A stretch of DNA of 6,881 nt from Candidatus Thorarchaeota archaeon (GTDB taxonomy: Archaea > Asgardarchaeota > Thorarchaeia > Thorarchaeales > Thorarchaeaceae), in contig JAHQWZ010000100.1 of NCBI GenBank assembly GCA_029856425.1, forward strand, positions 1 through 6,881, written 5' to 3'. The first letter of the stretch is position 1, and every line of letters starts with the position of its first letter. The notes under the pieces were generated by a model. The model was not told the DNA's origin and did no database searches. It was given only the letters and a program-made list of their open reading frames with translations. This document shows positions 5,458 to 6,881 of this stretch, piece after piece. The position numbers and the translations under genes are program-made.

Positions 5458-5673
5458 ATACAACTGCAGCAATGTCAGTATATCGATGACTTTCCGGAGG
5501 CAGTGGCAGATGTTTTTGAGAAGAATGTGTATCGCGGCAGACTCAGAAAATATCAGGAACTGAAAAGGAAGCTGTACCGAATCAGAACGAATTTCTTTGA
5601 GGTCAATAAGGACATAAAAAAGAAGGAGTTCTACGAGTCACTCTATAACAGAATAAAACGTCGAGTCAGCTAG
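5404..5673 (+). CDS. Small basic protein of unknown function, 89 aa, TTG start
   Basis: Not recognised. The protein is strongly basic (about 20 Lys/Arg against 10 Asp/Glu by hand count). The C-terminal half is a charged, probably helical or coiled-coil stretch (GRLRKYQELKRKLYRIR, then NKDIKKKEFYESLYNRIKRR), which suits nucleic-acid or protein binding. It contains no internal methionine and no ATG, so it must start at TTG 5404 or at a later GTG (about 5503 or 5527). About 50 of 89 codons end in G or C, against roughly a third for the antisense frame, which favours this strand as coding. It is the only long frame covering 5473-5673. It ends 5 bases from the convergent kinase gene. The lack of a good start could also mean a decayed 5' end, so a gene remnant is possible. 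Confidence 0.5.
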   Translation: MASRSINRNAIIQSTLFHIQLQQCQYIDDFPEAVADVFEKNVYRGRLRKYQELKRKLYRIRTNFFEVNKDIKKKEFYESLYNRIKRRVS

Positions 5674-5678
5674 CGGAC

Positions 5679-6881
5679 TTATAATCCTAGTTCATGCAAA
5701 GAGAGGATGAACTTAACACCATGACTGGGTTTGCCTTTAACGCGATCTTGGATTTCAATTGCTCCGCCATATTTCCGTGCCATCTGTGCAACCAGAGTAA
5801 GTCCAACTCCTCCTGAATGCTGGCGCTTGTCAAATATCGTCTTCTTTCTAGCACTGCTTATACCAGGACCGTCATCTGACACTGACAACTTGTACATACC
5901 CTTTTCCCTGCTTCCAGAAACCCAAATTCGAGGCTTTTCCTTTGGATTGTGACGGGCTGCATTCTCAAGAAGATTCCATACAAGTTCTCCAAGTAGGGTA
6001 TCAGCTCGCACATAGACAGGTGGCTCGATATCCTCCAAGAAGACCGTTGCACCATATACTCTTGCTAGTACGTTGATCTTCTCATCTAGAATTCCAGTGA
6101 GTTCAATCTTGGCTGTTGGAAGTCTTCGGAATTCTCCAGCACGCTTCACCTTTGTGATGAGCCTATTACATCTTTCAACAGCATCCAGAATGTCGTTTTG
6201 GGCGTCAAGAAGATAGGATCGTGGCAAATCAACGTCAAGAAGACCCGAAGCTGTAATAATAACCTGAAGTTGGTTTGCAACATCATGAGTGAGTAGATCG
6301 AGGTAAAACTGGATTGTATCTTCAGCTTCCTTCTGAGCAGATATCTCAGTAACGACTGCGAAAGTTCCATCAAATTTCCCTTCAGGATCTGTTAATGGAG
6401 TGGCGGAAATGATGGTTGGAACTATCTCCCCATCCTTCCTTACCCACTCAAGCTCATAGCGAGCAGGTTTCCCGGCTCGCCGTTCCTCAATCTTCGCTTT
6501 AGCCCATTCTGGGTCACGGTCTTTGACAAATTGAACCCATTCTTGGCCTAATACCTCCTTCTGCGTTCTACCCAGCATATCACAGAAGGCCTCATTGGCA
6601 TATACAATCCGAGCTTTGTCATCGTCAATGGCAAGTCCATCATTCATGGTTTCGATAAGAACTCGATATCGCTCCTCGGTCTCGGCCAGTGCCTCTTGTT
6701 CCCTTCGTCTGTCAGTAATATCCAGAATATGCACGAGTGTCTTCATCGAACCATCAGAAGCTCTAACCAATGAGACACGAATGTCAGTCATCATAGGCCG
6801 CCCACTCTTCGATAGGACTGGGCAGGAGTATGCTTCAGGAACCTCCTTGCCATTTCTTCGTTCAGTGTATCTCTCACTCAT
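5679..6881 (-). CDS. PAS-PAS sensor histidine kinase, N-terminus cut by the window
   Basis: Signal-sensing kinase that autophosphorylates on histidine. Only the C-terminal 400 residues are present: the first residues (GKEVPEAYSCPVLSKSGRP, then LVHILDITDRRREQEAL) are the second half of a PAS domain, so the Met at the window edge is almost certainly internal. A complete PAS follows (about 70-185: ERYRVLIETMNDGLAIDD through VVTEISAQK). The H-box is LLTHDVANQLQ with His199, an HD form common in archaeal kinases. Then come the N-box NLLENAARHN (Asn303, Asn307), G1 DDGPG (336-340), a shortened F-box region and G2 GGVGLTLV (357-364). All catalytic boxes are intact. There is no receiver domain or membrane segment in the visible part, so it may be a cytosolic sensor. 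The partner regulator is not in the window. Confidence 0.93.
   Translation of the reverse strand: MSERYTERRNGKEVPEAYSCPVLSKSGRPMMTDIRVSLVRASDGSMKTLVHILDITDRRREQEALAETEERYRVLIETMNDGLAIDDDKARIVYANEAFCDMLGRTQKEVLGQEWVQFVKDRDPEWAKAKIEERRAGKPARYELEWVRKDGEIVPTIISATPLTDPEGKFDGTFAVVTEISAQKEAEDTIQFYLDLLTHDVANQLQVIITASGLLDVDLPRSYLLDAQNDILDAVERCNRLITKVKRAGEFRRLPTAKIELTGILDEKINVLARVYGATVFLEDIEPPVYVRADTLLGELVWNLLENAARHNPKEKPRIWVSGSREKGMYKLSVSDDGPGISSARKKTIFDKRQHSGGVGLTLVAQMARKYGGAIEIQDRVKGKPSHGVKFILSLHELGL

Noticed and set aside
5679..6881. Treating the Met at the window edge as the true kinase start
   Set aside because: The first residues are the second half of a PAS domain, so the gene clearly continues beyond the window.
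1..6881. CRISPR array, tRNA, rRNA or transposon
   Set aside because: No regularly spaced direct repeats, cloverleaf-like sequences, rRNA sequence or transposase/integrase motifs were seen by eye on either strand.

Overview
The window reads as chromosomal DNA from an archaeon of moderate GC. The clearest marker is a complete 20S proteasome alpha subunit. Supporting signs are archaeal-style TATA elements, Shine-Dalgarno motifs of the GGAGTGA/GAGGTGA type, a RimK/MptN/CofF-like ATP-grasp ligase, a stand-alone winged-helix protein and a PAS-PAS histidine kinase with an HD-type H-box. An uncultivated mesophilic lineage such as an Asgard (Thorarchaeota-like) archaeon would fit, but this is an impression from gene style and cannot be proven from the window.

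Layout, left to right. Positions 1-600 hold a winged-helix protein gene (-) with a hairpin/poly-U terminator behind it and a TATA/SD leader in front. Positions 601-1832 hold a divergent pair: a very acidic, unrecognised protein (-) and a PD-(D/E)XK nuclease-like protein (+). Only about 65 bases separate the preferred starts, and a palindromic TTATAA lies between them. Positions 1849-3619 hold a second divergent pair: a single-domain NAD(P)H-hydrate epimerase homologue (-) and an ATP-grasp glutamate-ligase-like protein (+), which share one AT-rich candidate promoter. Positions 3638-5205 hold psmA (-) and, upstream of it, an NrdG2-type radical SAM activating enzyme (-). Positions 5206-5673 are ambiguous: a small basic protein on + (TTG start) competes with an antisense reading frame on -. 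Positions 5679-6881 hold the C-terminal part of a sensor histidine kinase (-) whose N-terminus lies outside the window.

Genes alternate in strand, so most are probably transcribed singly from their own promoters rather than in long operons. The pairings worth attention are the two divergent ones: nuclease with acidic protein, and epimerase with ATP-grasp ligase. Nothing resembling a CRISPR array, transposon, integrase, rRNA or tRNA was seen. I found no clear multi-gene new system. The best candidates for something undescribed are the nuclease/acidic-protein pair and the epimerase with an altered GNNGGDG motif.
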